Shown in pieces: positions 15,058 through 21,812 of a stretch of DNA of 38,455 bases. Made by a program: the position numbers and the translations under genes. Numbering within the stretch: the first letter of the stretch is position 1; each line of letters begins with the position of its first letter. Under the pieces are notes generated by a model that saw nothing but the letters and a program-made list of their open reading frames with translations, was not told the origin of the DNA and did not search any database. This DNA comes from a virus: IMG/VR virus record IMGVR_UViG_3300017781_000040, positions 1-38,455 of that record; one strand, written 5' to 3'.

Positions 15058-16704
15058 TCAGTGGGTATCAGCCCAAGTTGCTCCCACTTTGTACTCTCCG
15101 TCAAGGGGGCATCTGAGGTCAAATGATAGGCCAGCCGCCTTGATGCACTCAACTGCGAGCCAACCGTACTTCTCTGCTTGTTCTGTAGCCACCTCCGATT
15201 GTATTTCGTCATGTACGTTCCCTATAAACTTGTAGTCAATCTTGTGCTGAGTAGCGTAATCATCTAAGAGAACCAAAGCCCTCTTCATAATGATTGCACC
15301 AGCGGCCTGTAGTAGCGTGTTCAGTGCACTATGTTCTGATCTGACCCAGAGTTTTCTTCCGTCAAGTCCAACGAGATAACCTTTCCTAGCAGCTTGTCCA
15401 ACTCGTTCTCGTAGAGTTTCAAGAGAAGGTGTGTTTCGTAAAAAGCGCTCCCTAAGTTTGTTACCATCTTTAGCAGATCCTCCGACGATGCTTCCAATCT
15501 TTGCTGCTCCTGCTCCGTAGAGGAAAGCATATATGAAAGTCTTTGCCTGAGGTCTTGTTGAAAGCCCTGCAGCCTGTTGATTTCTGGTGTGAATGTCGTC
15601 TCTAAGCAAGACATCTGTAAACTCCTCATCGCCCATGTAGTGTGCGAGCATCCGTAGTTCTAGTCCACTAGCGTCAACACCCACTAGCCTCCGTCCTTCT
15701 GGTACAATCCAGCAGTCACGGCACTCTTTACCAAACTGTGAGTTAACTGAAGGAACCTGTGCCATGTTAGGTGTCTGGTGTGTCATGCGTCCTGTAACAG
15801 CACCGTTAGTTATTACTCTTCCGTGGACCCTGCCGTCCTCCTGTACGTGTTCTATCCACGACGATACTTGTGCGTAGCGCTTCTGTAGCAACAGGTACTC
15901 TAAGACCTGCACAGCCTCCGGTACATGTTTGTTCTCTGCCAGCGTTTTCTCGTCCACCTGCGGCCTGCCACTAGGCGTGAGTTCCGACCATACAGCACCC
16001 TTAGCTTCAAGTCGTTCAGCCACTTGCTGCCTTGAGCCGGGATTGAAGACCGTAACCTTATCCTTAAGGCGCTTGCCTGTCTTCTCAGACCACCTTTCCT
16101 CAACAATCGGTGGGAACACCCTCTGGAGTTCTTCCTCAATAGCATACATACTCTCCTTAAACTTGGCACACAGGATGTGGCACAGTCGCTGATCTAGTAG
16201 CCAACCGTTACGCTCCTGTCCCTGTATGACCCACTGTACCTCGTGTTCTAGATTAATGCTGTCCTGAGAAAACCCGTGTAGCTCCACCTGTAGCCGCTTG
16301 TACACCGCCTCAGTCAACTCTACGTCACGTATGCAGTAGTCAATCATCTGTGGTGTAAGCTGTGACCAATCCTCGTGGTCTCCCTTGGCGAAACCTAGGG
16401 TGTTTCCCCAGTTACGCAGAGAGTGTCCACCAGACCTGCTAGGGTCAGCTAGTCTAGAGAGGATTAGAGTGTCAGTGACCATGCTCCTGTCACAAGTAAA
16501 GTTCCAAAGACGCTCAAGTACAGGAACATCAAAACTAATTCCGTTGTGGAAAACAAACGTAGATTCTGCTTTACGTTGTACGTAATCCTTGAAATCTTGC
16601 TCATTACATATTACCTCCGATTCTCCGTTGTGTCGGCACACTGCACACCAGATGACACTAGCGTCCAGACCGTCTGTCTCTATGTCACAGAAGACTAGGT
16701 TCAA
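15058..16704 (-). CDS. polA: Family A DNA polymerase with 3'-5' exonuclease (548 aa)
   Basis: This is the replicative DNA polymerase of the phage. Exonuclease motifs: ExoI D7/E9 (FCDIETDG), ExoII D59 (NGISFDVP), ExoIII Y123/D127 (DYCIRDVE). Polymerase motifs: A with D344 (GVDASGLELR), B with R384, K388 and Y392 (RPQAKTFIYAFLYG), C with H498-D499-E500 (NVHDEIQSE). The residue equivalent to E. coli Pol I F762 is tyrosine (Y392), as in T7 (Y526). At 548 aa it is shorter than T7 gp5 (704), and I see no obvious long thioredoxin-binding loop, so processivity may come from another source. It overlaps the primase-helicase gene by 4 bases (ATGA) upstream. Confidence 0.97.
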   Translation of the reverse strand: MNLVFCDIETDGLDASVIWCAVCRHNGESEVICNEQDFKDYVQRKAESTFVFHNGISFDVPVLERLWNFTCDRSMVTDTLILSRLADPSRSGGHSLRNWGNTLGFAKGDHEDWSQLTPQMIDYCIRDVELTEAVYKRLQVELHGFSQDSINLEHEVQWVIQGQERNGWLLDQRLCHILCAKFKESMYAIEEELQRVFPPIVEERWSEKTGKRLKDKVTVFNPGSRQQVAERLEAKGAVWSELTPSGRPQVDEKTLAENKHVPEAVQVLEYLLLQKRYAQVSSWIEHVQEDGRVHGRVITNGAVTGRMTHQTPNMAQVPSVNSQFGKECRDCWIVPEGRRLVGVDASGLELRMLAHYMGDEEFTDVLLRDDIHTRNQQAAGLSTRPQAKTFIYAFLYGAGAAKIGSIVGGSAKDGNKLRERFLRNTPSLETLRERVGQAARKGYLVGLDGRKLWVRSEHSALNTLLQAAGAIIMKRALVLLDDYATQHKIDYKFIGNVHDEIQSEVATEQAEKYGWLAVECIKAAGLSFDLRCPLDGEYKVGATWADTH

Positions 16705-18317
16705 AACTCTGTCTCCGGCGGCGTAGGGTTAGCACACTCGTGGATACGTCCGGTAAACTTGTCGTACCGTAGCCAGCAGGCGGGGCCAGTTTCACCAGAG
16801 TAGCGATTCTTGAGTATTCTCACTGTCGTAGTGTTCCTGATGTCCTCATCTGGGTTTTGCTGGTCACGTTCCATACCTATGACAATATCAGACAACTGTG
16901 CGATGGACTGAGATCCACGCAAGTCCTGTAGACTGATGCGTCCACCGTCCTCGTGTGCTGTACCAGAGCTACGCCGTAGGTGCGACACTAGGAACAAAGT
17001 AATTCCTGTCTCTGCCACCAGTGTGCGTAGCTTTGTCATGATCTCATCTATAGCTTTTCGTTCGTCTCCGTTTTCTTGAGAAGAAACCACGATAGACAGG
17101 TGGTCAAGGATGATGTACCGACAGTCACAGGCTTTTGCCATGTGCCTGACTCTTGATAGTAACTCATCCGCTGAAGTTGACCCCCAGTGGTCAAAAAGAT
17201 AGTACCTTCCAGATCCCATCGTTGCTTCCCAGTGCGGTCTAAGCTCATCAACAGGTGTATCCTCTTCCAAGTGTAGTCGTCTAGATGATGCCACCGACAT
17301 AATTCCCAAAGCTGTTGTTGCGACGTCCTCCTCCAGTGCAAGTACACCGATGTTAGCGTCTGTGCGTTGGAGCAAGTCGTACTCAAGCTCTCTGATAAAC
17401 TGGGATTTTCCCATACCAGAACCGCTGGTGATAGTAACGAGTTCGTGCGGTCTATGTCCCCTTGTAATTGCATTTAGTCCATCCCACGGGTACGGTATGC
17501 TCTGTACCTGTCTTTTGTTTACTAGTGCGTCCCATGTCTCTGATCCAGCTATGATGCCGTCAGGCCGGTACACCTTTGCGTCCCACCAGTGCTGTATGAA
17601 CTCCTGCACTCTGTTGGACTTCAGCATGTCGCTGGCGTCCTTCATGGGTAACACACATATCTTTAGCTTGTTAGGACTGAACAAGTGTTTGACCTGATCT
17701 ATGGCTATCTCTCCCGCCTTATCCTGGTCAAAACACAGCACTACGTTATCGTAACCCTCAAGCCACTCTAGGTTCTTCTTGATCTCTCGTGCGGCACTAC
17801 TAGCGCCTGACCTGAGACTGACTACATCGTACCGCTGTCCGAACATTTCGTAGACAGCCATTGCATCTAGTTCACCCTCAGTTATCGTCAGGTACTTACC
17901 TGTACCACGGCACTGCTTCTGACCAAACAGACCTACGTTGGTCATGTTGCCAGAACACACAAACTGCTTGTTACTGACGTACCTCTGCTTTGCTCCTACT
18001 AACTCGCCTGTGTCCTTGTCAAAGTACGGGTAGTAGTGTGTAGCTATCTTACCGTCTGGTGCGTAGTCTACGGTAACCTGATACTTTTGTGCTGTTACCT
18101 TTGAGAGCCTCCTGTCGCTTATCTCAGCAACAACACCACCCATTCTCAGGTTAGACGTTGGTTGCACAGTTTCTTCCTCCTGTGGTGCTCCTGTCCCTTG
18201 TACGTGGTATCCACAATTAGGGGTGAAACAATGGCGGCCCCCGTCAGAGTAAACCGCCACGTTATCCCTACTTCCACACTTAGGACATTCCTCTTTGTAT
18301 AGGAAAGTAGGCTTCAC
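16701..18317 (-). CDS. Fused DNA primase-helicase, T7 gp4-like (538 aa)
   Basis: This protein makes RNA primers and unwinds DNA at the fork. An N-terminal zinc-binding domain has C11, C14, C30 and C35 (EECPKCGS, HCFTPNCGY). The TOPRIM primase core has E147 (TITEGELDAMAVYE) and D197/D199 (LCFDQDKAGE). After a linker, the DnaB/RecA-like helicase domain has Walker A GSGMGKS (299-305), a catalytic Glu region (LALEEDV), Walker B ending at D405 (YIILDHLSIV), and a motif with HLRRS and GSQSIAQLSD. The length matches T7 gp4 (566 aa). It lies directly downstream of the ssDNA-binding protein candidate and upstream of polA, the usual replisome order. It is transcribed from the promoter at 18746-18774. 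Confidence 0.95.
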   Translation of the reverse strand: MKPTFLYKEECPKCGSRDNVAVYSDGGRHCFTPNCGYHVQGTGAPQEEETVQPTSNLRMGGVVAEISDRRLSKVTAQKYQVTVDYAPDGKIATHYYPYFDKDTGELVGAKQRYVSNKQFVCSGNMTNVGLFGQKQCRGTGKYLTITEGELDAMAVYEMFGQRYDVVSLRSGASSAAREIKKNLEWLEGYDNVVLCFDQDKAGEIAIDQVKHLFSPNKLKICVLPMKDASDMLKSNRVQEFIQHWWDAKVYRPDGIIAGSETWDALVNKRQVQSIPYPWDGLNAITRGHRPHELVTITSGSGMGKSQFIRELEYDLLQRTDANIGVLALEEDVATTALGIMSVASSRRLHLEEDTPVDELRPHWEATMGSGRYYLFDHWGSTSADELLSRVRHMAKACDCRYIILDHLSIVVSSQENGDERKAIDEIMTKLRTLVAETGITLFLVSHLRRSSGTAHEDGGRISLQDLRGSQSIAQLSDIVIGMERDQQNPDEDIRNTTTVRILKNRYSGETGPACWLRYDKFTGRIHECANPTPPETEF

Positions 18318-18318
18318 C

Positions 18319-18693
18319 TCAGAAGTCTACCGCTTCTTCTGACACCTCTGCTAACTCTAGTACCTTGACAGCTTCCAGATACACCGGATTACCGTGTACT
18401 GGGTGTGCTAAACCTATCTTGTACTTCAAGCGTACACGGGAGTTGTACGGTACTTCACCCTTGTAGCGGTCACCCTCAGCAGTATACATACCGATGTCGT
18501 ACTTGGTTGTAAACTTGCGTTGCTTGTTGCCCTTGTAGTCCCTGATCTTTACACCCTGTGCCTCCAGAGTAGCTGCATCATCCTCCGACATGGTAATGGT
18601 CAGACTAAACCTTTCAGTGTCTTTCCCCTCGTATATATCATGTTTGGTGACGTTTGAGAAGTTCACCGTTCCTTCAATTACTTGACTTGACAT
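18319..18693 (-). CDS. Probable single-stranded DNA-binding protein (124 aa)
   Basis: I choose ATG 18693 (MSSQVIEGTVNFSNVTKHD), with GAGG upstream; the frame stays open to 18741 but those codons lie in the promoter leader. The sequence is beta-rich with alternating strands (FSLTITMSEDD, VRLKYKIGLAHPVHGNPVYL), as expected of an OB-fold. It ends in an acidic tail terminating in phenylalanine (LAEVSEEAVDF), the feature by which T7 gp2.5 contacts polymerase and helicase. It is the first gene after a strong promoter and sits directly before the primase-helicase. Homology to gp2.5 is not obvious by eye, so the call rests on fold pattern, tail and position. Confidence 0.65.
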   Translation of the reverse strand: MSSQVIEGTVNFSNVTKHDIYEGKDTERFSLTITMSEDDAATLEAQGVKIRDYKGNKQRKFTTKYDIGMYTAEGDRYKGEVPYNSRVRLKYKIGLAHPVHGNPVYLEAVKVLELAEVSEEAVDF

Positions 18694-18745
18694 AATGAGA
18701 TAATCCTCGTTCGTTAACATTAACTGTACCCGAAAGTACACCTAT

Positions 18746-18774
18746 AGTATACCACACTGTTTTTGGTATTGCAA
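18746..18774 (-). promoter_or_regulatory. Sigma70 promoter for the leftward replication operon
   Basis: On the minus strand, TTGCAA (18769-18774) is followed by a 17-base spacer and TATACT (18746-18751). Transcription would start near 18739 and reach the ssDNA-binding protein ATG at 18693 after a leader of about 45 bases. A run of AGGGGGTTGC spans the -35. This is the best leftward promoter in the window and precedes SSB, primase-helicase, polymerase, nucleases and nrdJ. Confidence 0.75.
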
Positions 18775-18784
18775 CCCCCTGTAA

Positions 18785-18857
18785 CTTTAGTTTCAACTAT
18801 AGTAGTATTCATTAGTATTTATTCTTTAGTTTAATTCTTTAGTTAATAATCTTTAGT
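18785..18857. repeat. Four CTTTAGT direct repeats in an AT-rich intergenic tract
   Basis: CTTTAGT occurs on the plus strand at 18785-18791, 18824-18830, 18837-18843 and 18851-18857. The last three are spaced 13 and 14 bases apart, in an extended form ATTCTTTAGTT. The tract is very AT-rich and lies just upstream of the replication-operon promoter; the last copy runs into the end of the next gene. It may be an operator, an UP-like element or an auxiliary melting or origin element. Function is inferred only from repeats and place. Confidence 0.5.
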
Positions 18858-19085
18858 AATACTTAAGTATATATTATCATAGTTCTCCTGTAGTGCCAAG
18901 ACATCATCCTGTGTAATAGTACCAGAAGCATCCTCCTGGTCAACCTCTGCCATGTTTTCTAGTTCCCAATTGGCGGCAATAGATACTGTCAAACAATCTG
19001 TACACAAATCGTAGTGTATACCCCTTGAGTCTTTCTTTAGTGTCTCTAGATCGTCTAGAAGCACGTCACACGCCTTACATCTCAT
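18843..19085 (-). CDS. Small zinc-ribbon protein (80 aa)
   Basis: I choose ATG 19085 (MRCKACDVLLDD), which overlaps the end of the upstream gene by 11 bases; an in-frame ATG at 19100 is possible. Two C-x2-C pairs (RCKACD near the N-terminus and LCTDCL about residue 30) form a likely zinc ribbon. The C-terminal half is acidic (MAEVDQEDASGTITQDD). Such short zinc-ribbon proteins are common among early phage genes and often bind nucleic acid or host polymerase, but nothing here proves a target. It is the last gene before the replication-operon promoter. Confidence 0.65.
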   Translation of the reverse strand: MRCKACDVLLDDLETLKKDSRGIHYDLCTDCLTVSIAANWELENMAEVDQEDASGTITQDDVLALQENYDNIYLSITKDY

Positions 19086-19275
19086 CTGGATACCCTCCAA
19101 ATACTTGGTTGTATGCCTTGACTAGCTGATTGTAGCTCATGTCCCTGTACTTTTGACGCAACACAGTACGTGCTATGTTTAGTGTCTCAGCAAAGCCAAT
19201 GAAGCCTAGCTCGTACTCTGAAATATCCTGTATCATCTGTTCCTGTGACAAGTCTGGTTCTTTGTAGTCATCCAT
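19075..19275 (-). CDS. Hypothetical acidic protein (66 aa)
   Basis: ATG 19275 overlaps the TAA of the upstream gene by one base (TAATG), which decides the start over the longer frame to 19326. The product is helical and acidic at its N-terminus (MDDYKEPDLSQEQMIQDISE) with a second helix (LNIARTVLRQKYRDMSYNQL). No motif is recognised. It belongs to the tightly coupled series of small leftward early genes. Confidence 0.6.
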   Translation of the reverse strand: MDDYKEPDLSQEQMIQDISEYELGFIGFAETLNIARTVLRQKYRDMSYNQLVKAYNQVFGGYPDEM

Positions 19276-19748
19276 TATACTGCCTCCCTTCCGTACCACT
19301 TCATAGGTATACCTCGTGTGTCCCAATCGTCTGCCTTGTAGTTGTAGTATACCTGATAGCCCTGTACAGCGTCAACCCTCTTACACTCGTCTGGCATACA
19401 CTGTGGTGGATCAGTGAAACCACCATCAGGGATGGCGTTAGGAGGCCACAGGAGGCTCTGTGAGTGCTTTTGTATGGTCTTGTGTACCTTACCATAACGT
19501 CTGGTGTATTCGTCTCCTAGAGCCATCAGGTGCTTCCTGAGCCATGTGTAGTTTTTACGGTTAGCCCTAGCCCAGACAGCACTAGGGTGATTTTTGTGGG
19601 TGCTCTTGTACGCCACCTGTTCCCCGTCTAGCTCGTTGTGTGCTGTACTGAGTAGCTGTGCTGTCTCTAGTATCATTTTGACTACGTGACGATCACACTG
19701 GAGCCTAGCGGCCTCGTGTGGATCACTTGACAGGTAAAATATGTTCAT
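19275..19748 (-). CDS. Conserved phage protein of the 'MNIFYLSxDP...CDRHVVKMILE' type (157 aa)
   Basis: I choose ATG 19748, which overlaps the upstream stop as ATGA; this gives the conserved-looking start MNIFYLSSDPHEAARLQCDR. It is followed by HVVKMILETAQLLSTAHNEL, THKNHPSAVWARANRKNYTW and EYTRRYGKVHKT. I recall this sequence type as a conserved phage protein with several invariant His, Lys, Trp and Tyr residues, which suggests a nucleic-acid or nucleotide enzyme. I cannot name its activity. It sits among small early genes. Conserved polar residues (H in CDRHVVK, H in THKNHPS, W in AVWAR) are the obvious candidates for an active site. Confidence 0.75.
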   Translation of the reverse strand: MNIFYLSSDPHEAARLQCDRHVVKMILETAQLLSTAHNELDGEQVAYKSTHKNHPSAVWARANRKNYTWLRKHLMALGDEYTRRYGKVHKTIQKHSQSLLWPPNAIPDGGFTDPPQCMPDECKRVDAVQGYQVYYNYKADDWDTRGIPMKWYGREAV

Positions 19749-19966
19749 AACTCTGTACCCCATTCATCCGGTGAATACTTGTAAAACTTGTTCATCTGGT
19801 CCTCGTACGTGCAATTGTCGCATAGTCCCGTGTCAGTGTCTACAGCGTTCACAATCTCGTGGCAACCGTCGCAGACGTGGGTGTACTCTATTTCCCTCAG
19901 AGTCTCGTATGGTCCCGTGCGGTCGTGCCAGTGGCTGTAATCGTTTAGTACGTCGCTCTCGTTCAT
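19745..19966 (-). CDS. Small zinc-ribbon protein (73 aa)
   Basis: ATG 19966 overlaps the stop of a 30-codon membrane-protein gene (ATGA). The product has C-x2-C pairs VCDGCHE (about residue 32) and LCDNCTY (about residue 49), 17 residues apart, typical of a small zinc ribbon. It has an acidic N-terminus and an aromatic-rich C-terminus (NKFYKYSPDEWGTEL). It is one of two such zinc ribbons in the leftward block; a DNA- or RNA-polymerase-binding role is possible but not shown. Confidence 0.65.
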   Translation of the reverse strand: MNESDVLNDYSHWHDRTGPYETLREIEYTHVCDGCHEIVNAVDTDTGLCDNCTYEDQMNKFYKYSPDEWGTEL

Positions 19967-20055
19967 CTGTGTTTGATCTCCTCGCTAAAGATTAACCATG
20001 CGGTCACCACTAAGCAACCCATGCCCCATAACCATATTACATCAGTCTCGCACAT
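19963..20055 (-). CDS. 30-residue single-pass membrane micro-protein
   Basis: ATG 20055 follows a GGAGG (in ggaggttactagc) and opens a 30-codon frame with a short polar start (MCETD), one hydrophobic segment (VIWLWGMGCLVVTAWLIF) and a charged tail (SEEIKHR). The stop overlaps the start of the zinc-ribbon gene (ATGA). The ribosome-binding site, the membrane segment and coupling at its 3' end support it as a real gene. It would sit in the inner membrane; its role is unknown. Confidence 0.55.
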   Translation of the reverse strand: MCETDVIWLWGMGCLVVTAWLIFSEEIKHR

Positions 20056-20056
20056 G

Positions 20057-20179
20057 CTAGTAACCTCCGGTCAATATTATACTTAAGTCTTGGTCGTCTG
20101 CCTCAAATGTTAACCCTAACATAACTAGCCTGTAGATGCCAGCGTAAAACGCATCGTCTGTCTTGTAACATATTACCAT
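20057..20179 (-). CDS. 40-residue hypothetical protein
   Basis: ATG 20179 overlaps the TAA of the methyltransferase-like gene by one base (TAATG), and the frame ends at a TAG at 20057, one base before the next micro-gene start. The product begins MVICYKTDDAFYAGIYRLVM and ends LSIILTGGY, with mixed hydrophobic and acidic residues and no motif. The end of its coding sequence also supplies the GGAGG ribosome-binding site of the next gene. The continuous chain of overlaps supports translation. Confidence 0.5.
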   Translation of the reverse strand: MVICYKTDDAFYAGIYRLVMLGLTFEADDQDLSIILTGGY

Positions 20180-20904
20180 TAGTCAATCCCCCTGTCTATT
20201 GTGTCAAAGTTGTGGAGGTATACAGCCATCGCAAACCCACGTGGTGTCAAACTGCGTATGTACTTGGTACGTGCTGACTTACCGCCCAGCTTAACGTGAC
20301 CAGGATTATCGTGAGCAAGTGCTGGTAACCCTGACTTCTGGGGTAGTATAAACCCGTTACCCGTCCACAAGCAAGTCTTTTTGTTGTACAAATCTTTCTC
20401 TGGAATGACGCCAGGAAACTCTGGGTGTGGACCGTCAGGACAGTAGTTCGCAAAGTCGCAAGGGTGAAACGTAAAGTCAGGTTTACGCCACAAGGTCGCC
20501 AGAACGCTCACAGGGTTCTCCACTGCGTAAGGTACTCCCCATTGCTCCGCTAGTCTCGCCATGCGTACAGCCTTAGTTTGAAACTCTGGGTCTGCCTGTC
20601 TCTTACGCTCAAAGTGAGCCGCACCAGACACCGCCAGATCAGTACACGGGGCAAACGAAATGACAACGCTGGGCGAACGAAAGCTAAGGCCAGACAGTTC
20701 AGCGTCTACCTCTTGTTTTGCGTCAGTCCTGCTTAGGTCAATGTTCAGACGCATGAACCCGTGACCGTGCGTCTGCATTAGGTGGTGACCGGAGTGGTCT
20801 GTGTCGCTGTAGTCCACAGTCACCACGTTGTAGCGCTCGCTCTGCAACCACGGGAGCATGGCGTAGTGACTGTGATTGAACAGAAACAAAACTGTGGGTT
20901 TCAT
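20179..20904 (-). CDS. DNA cytosine-C5 methyltransferase-like enzyme (241 aa)
   Basis: The first 45 residues form a Rossmann-type start (VLFLFNHSHYAMLPWL, then YNVVTVDY) suited to S-adenosylmethionine binding. The C5-methyltransferase PC catalytic motif appears as ISFAPCTDLAVSGAAHF, and the ENV-type motif VI as PYAVENPVSVLATLW. A C-terminal TPRGFAMAVY segment follows. At 241 aa it is shorter than typical Dcm enzymes (320 or more) and I see no clear target-recognition domain. Similar short phage proteins are annotated as Dcm-like. It could methylate phage DNA to evade host restriction, or act on nucleotides; the substrate is not deducible. The start overlaps the upstream micro-gene stop. Confidence 0.75.
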   Translation of the reverse strand: MKPTVLFLFNHSHYAMLPWLQSERYNVVTVDYSDTDHSGHHLMQTHGHGFMRLNIDLSRTDAKQEVDAELSGLSFRSPSVVISFAPCTDLAVSGAAHFERKRQADPEFQTKAVRMARLAEQWGVPYAVENPVSVLATLWRKPDFTFHPCDFANYCPDGPHPEFPGVIPEKDLYNKKTCLWTGNGFILPQKSGLPALAHDNPGHVKLGGKSARTKYIRSLTPRGFAMAVYLHNFDTIDRGID

Positions 20905-21056
20905 CAGTCCATTACCTCCAGCTCGTCAAGGTCAACAAATTCAAACTCTTTTTCCATCTCAAACTTTTCCCGCTTGGCATCTTCCAGATACCTAAAAACC
21001 AGGATTCTTGTGTCACCGCCAAAGTCGTACCCTTGCACTACAAATACCGTTTCCAT
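20904..21056 (-). CDS. 50-residue acidic hypothetical protein
   Basis: ATG 21056 overlaps the TAA of the upstream gene by one base, and the TGA shares its final A with the ATG of the methyltransferase-like gene at 20904. The product starts METVFVVQGYDFGGDTRILV (beta strands) and ends in an acidic helix (EKEFEFVDLDELEVMD). No motif is recognised. Junctions on both sides and a good codon pattern support a real gene that is translationally coupled to the methyltransferase-like enzyme. Confidence 0.55.
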   Translation of the reverse strand: METVFVVQGYDFGGDTRILVFRYLEDAKREKFEMEKEFEFVDLDELEVMD

Positions 21057-21283
21057 TAAAATATCCTCCCCTCGCCTGTTGCGAAACCCTTAGCGGCGTT
21101 CATGGCGTAATATATATTTGGGCAGAAGCACTGAAACGCATCTATTTCCACCCCGTCATCAAAGAAACGCACACGGTACGGGTAACGCTCGTTGTCATTG
21201 CGTACAATGTAGGCGCTCAAGCCCTCGTAATCTGTACCGTCTGCACCGATGAACGGCTCGCACACTTCGTTTTCTAAGTCCAT
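21056..21283 (-). CDS. Hypothetical protein (75 aa)
   Basis: The product is acidic and beta-rich (MDLENEVCEPFIGADGTDYE, YRVRFFDDGVEIDAF) with a short C-terminal helix (NIYYAMNAAKGFATGEGR). It resembles small early phage proteins of unknown role. Its stop overlaps the next start (TAATG). It is the first gene after a 76-base gap containing an inverted repeat and a weak promoter-like sequence, so it may begin a separate mRNA. Confidence 0.6.
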   Translation of the reverse strand: MDLENEVCEPFIGADGTDYEGLSAYIVRNDNERYPYRVRFFDDGVEIDAFQCFCPNIYYAMNAAKGFATGEGRIF

Positions 21284-21316
21284 AGTATTACCCTCTGTTG
21301 GTTGGTTGTTTTAGCA

Positions 21317-21355
21317 GTGAACCCAGAGCGTACCCTAGGTTCACCACTAACGCAA
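21317..21355 (-). promoter_or_regulatory. Inverted repeat and weak promoter-like element in the early leftward block
   Basis: A perfect 7-base inverted repeat (GTGAACC 21317-21323, GGTTCAC 21338-21344) lies between two small genes. On the minus strand, TTGCGT (21350-21355), a 17-base spacer and TACGCT (21327-21332) give a weak promoter match. The -35 is preceded by AGGGGG, the same AGGGGGTTGC decamer as in the strong replication promoter at 18769. No U-run follows, so this is unlikely to be a terminator; an RNA-processing hairpin is possible. Confidence 0.3.
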
Positions 21356-21359
21356 CCCC

Positions 21360-21548
21360 CTATTTGTCAGTAATTGAAATGTTTACCTTGCGCTGTGGCT
21401 TGCGTACGCTGACGCTGAAGTACCAGTACCCAGCGTTAACGATGTGGAAACAAGGTCCACGGGTGTAGCTGAACGGCTTACTGTCTCGCGTACGCTTACG
21501 AATGATGAACGAACGGCCTAGGATTTTCTTGTGTGTTACATTTTCCAT
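21360..21548 (-). CDS. Small basic hypothetical protein (62 aa)
   Basis: The product is rich in Lys and Arg (KKILGRSFIIRKRTRDSKPF) and aromatic residues (FHIVNAGYWYFSVSV), with predicted beta strands and no membrane segment. A basic beta-rich protein of this size could bind nucleic acid. ATG 21548 lies 15 bases after the upstream gene, with GAGAGT-type ribosome-binding sequence between (ggagagtaaaact). No family is recognised. Confidence 0.55.
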   Translation of the reverse strand: MENVTHKKILGRSFIIRKRTRDSKPFSYTRGPCFHIVNAGYWYFSVSVRKPQRKVNISITDK

Positions 21549-21563
21549 AGTTTTACTCTCCGT

Positions 21564-21809
21564 TTACACTAGGTTATCAAAGAACGCTTGTGGGCGCTCT
21601 GTTGCTGTTAAACCGTCCAACCACTTGTTGATATGTCGGCTTGTGGTTTGACTCCACTTGTGGCTAGTCCTGACCACTGTGCACCATTCGTCTAAGCCTT
21701 CCGGAGCTTTACATAGAATAGCCGCCACTGGTGTCTCATATGAAAACAGTATCTGTCCTTTTTCTGTGGTGACTTCTGTCATGTTGCTTGCTATCTGTCG
21801 TAGTTTCAT
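21564..21809 (-). CDS. Conserved small protein of the 'MKLRQIxxNMTEV...HINKWLDG' type (81 aa; DUF8033-like)
   Basis: The sequence MKLRQIASNMTEVTTEKGQI, then LFSYETPVAAIL, then TSHKWSQTTSRHINKWLDG follows a conserved small-protein pattern I have seen in many phages and haloarchaeal viruses (DUF8033-like, from memory). The invariant-looking core is FSYETPVAA and the Ser/Thr-His-Ile-Asn-Lys-Trp-Leu segment. Its function is not known to me. It is the second gene of the leftward block, with a 3-base gap from the first, so it is probably expressed immediately after infection. Confidence 0.7.
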   Translation of the reverse strand: MKLRQIASNMTEVTTEKGQILFSYETPVAAILCKAPEGLDEWCTVVRTSHKWSQTTSRHINKWLDGLTATERPQAFFDNLV

Positions 21810-21812
21810 GGT

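Noticed and set aside
18694-18741. Upstream extension of the ssDNA-binding protein candidate to 18741
   Set aside because: It covers the predicted transcript leader just below the promoter; ATG 18693 has a ribosome-binding site.
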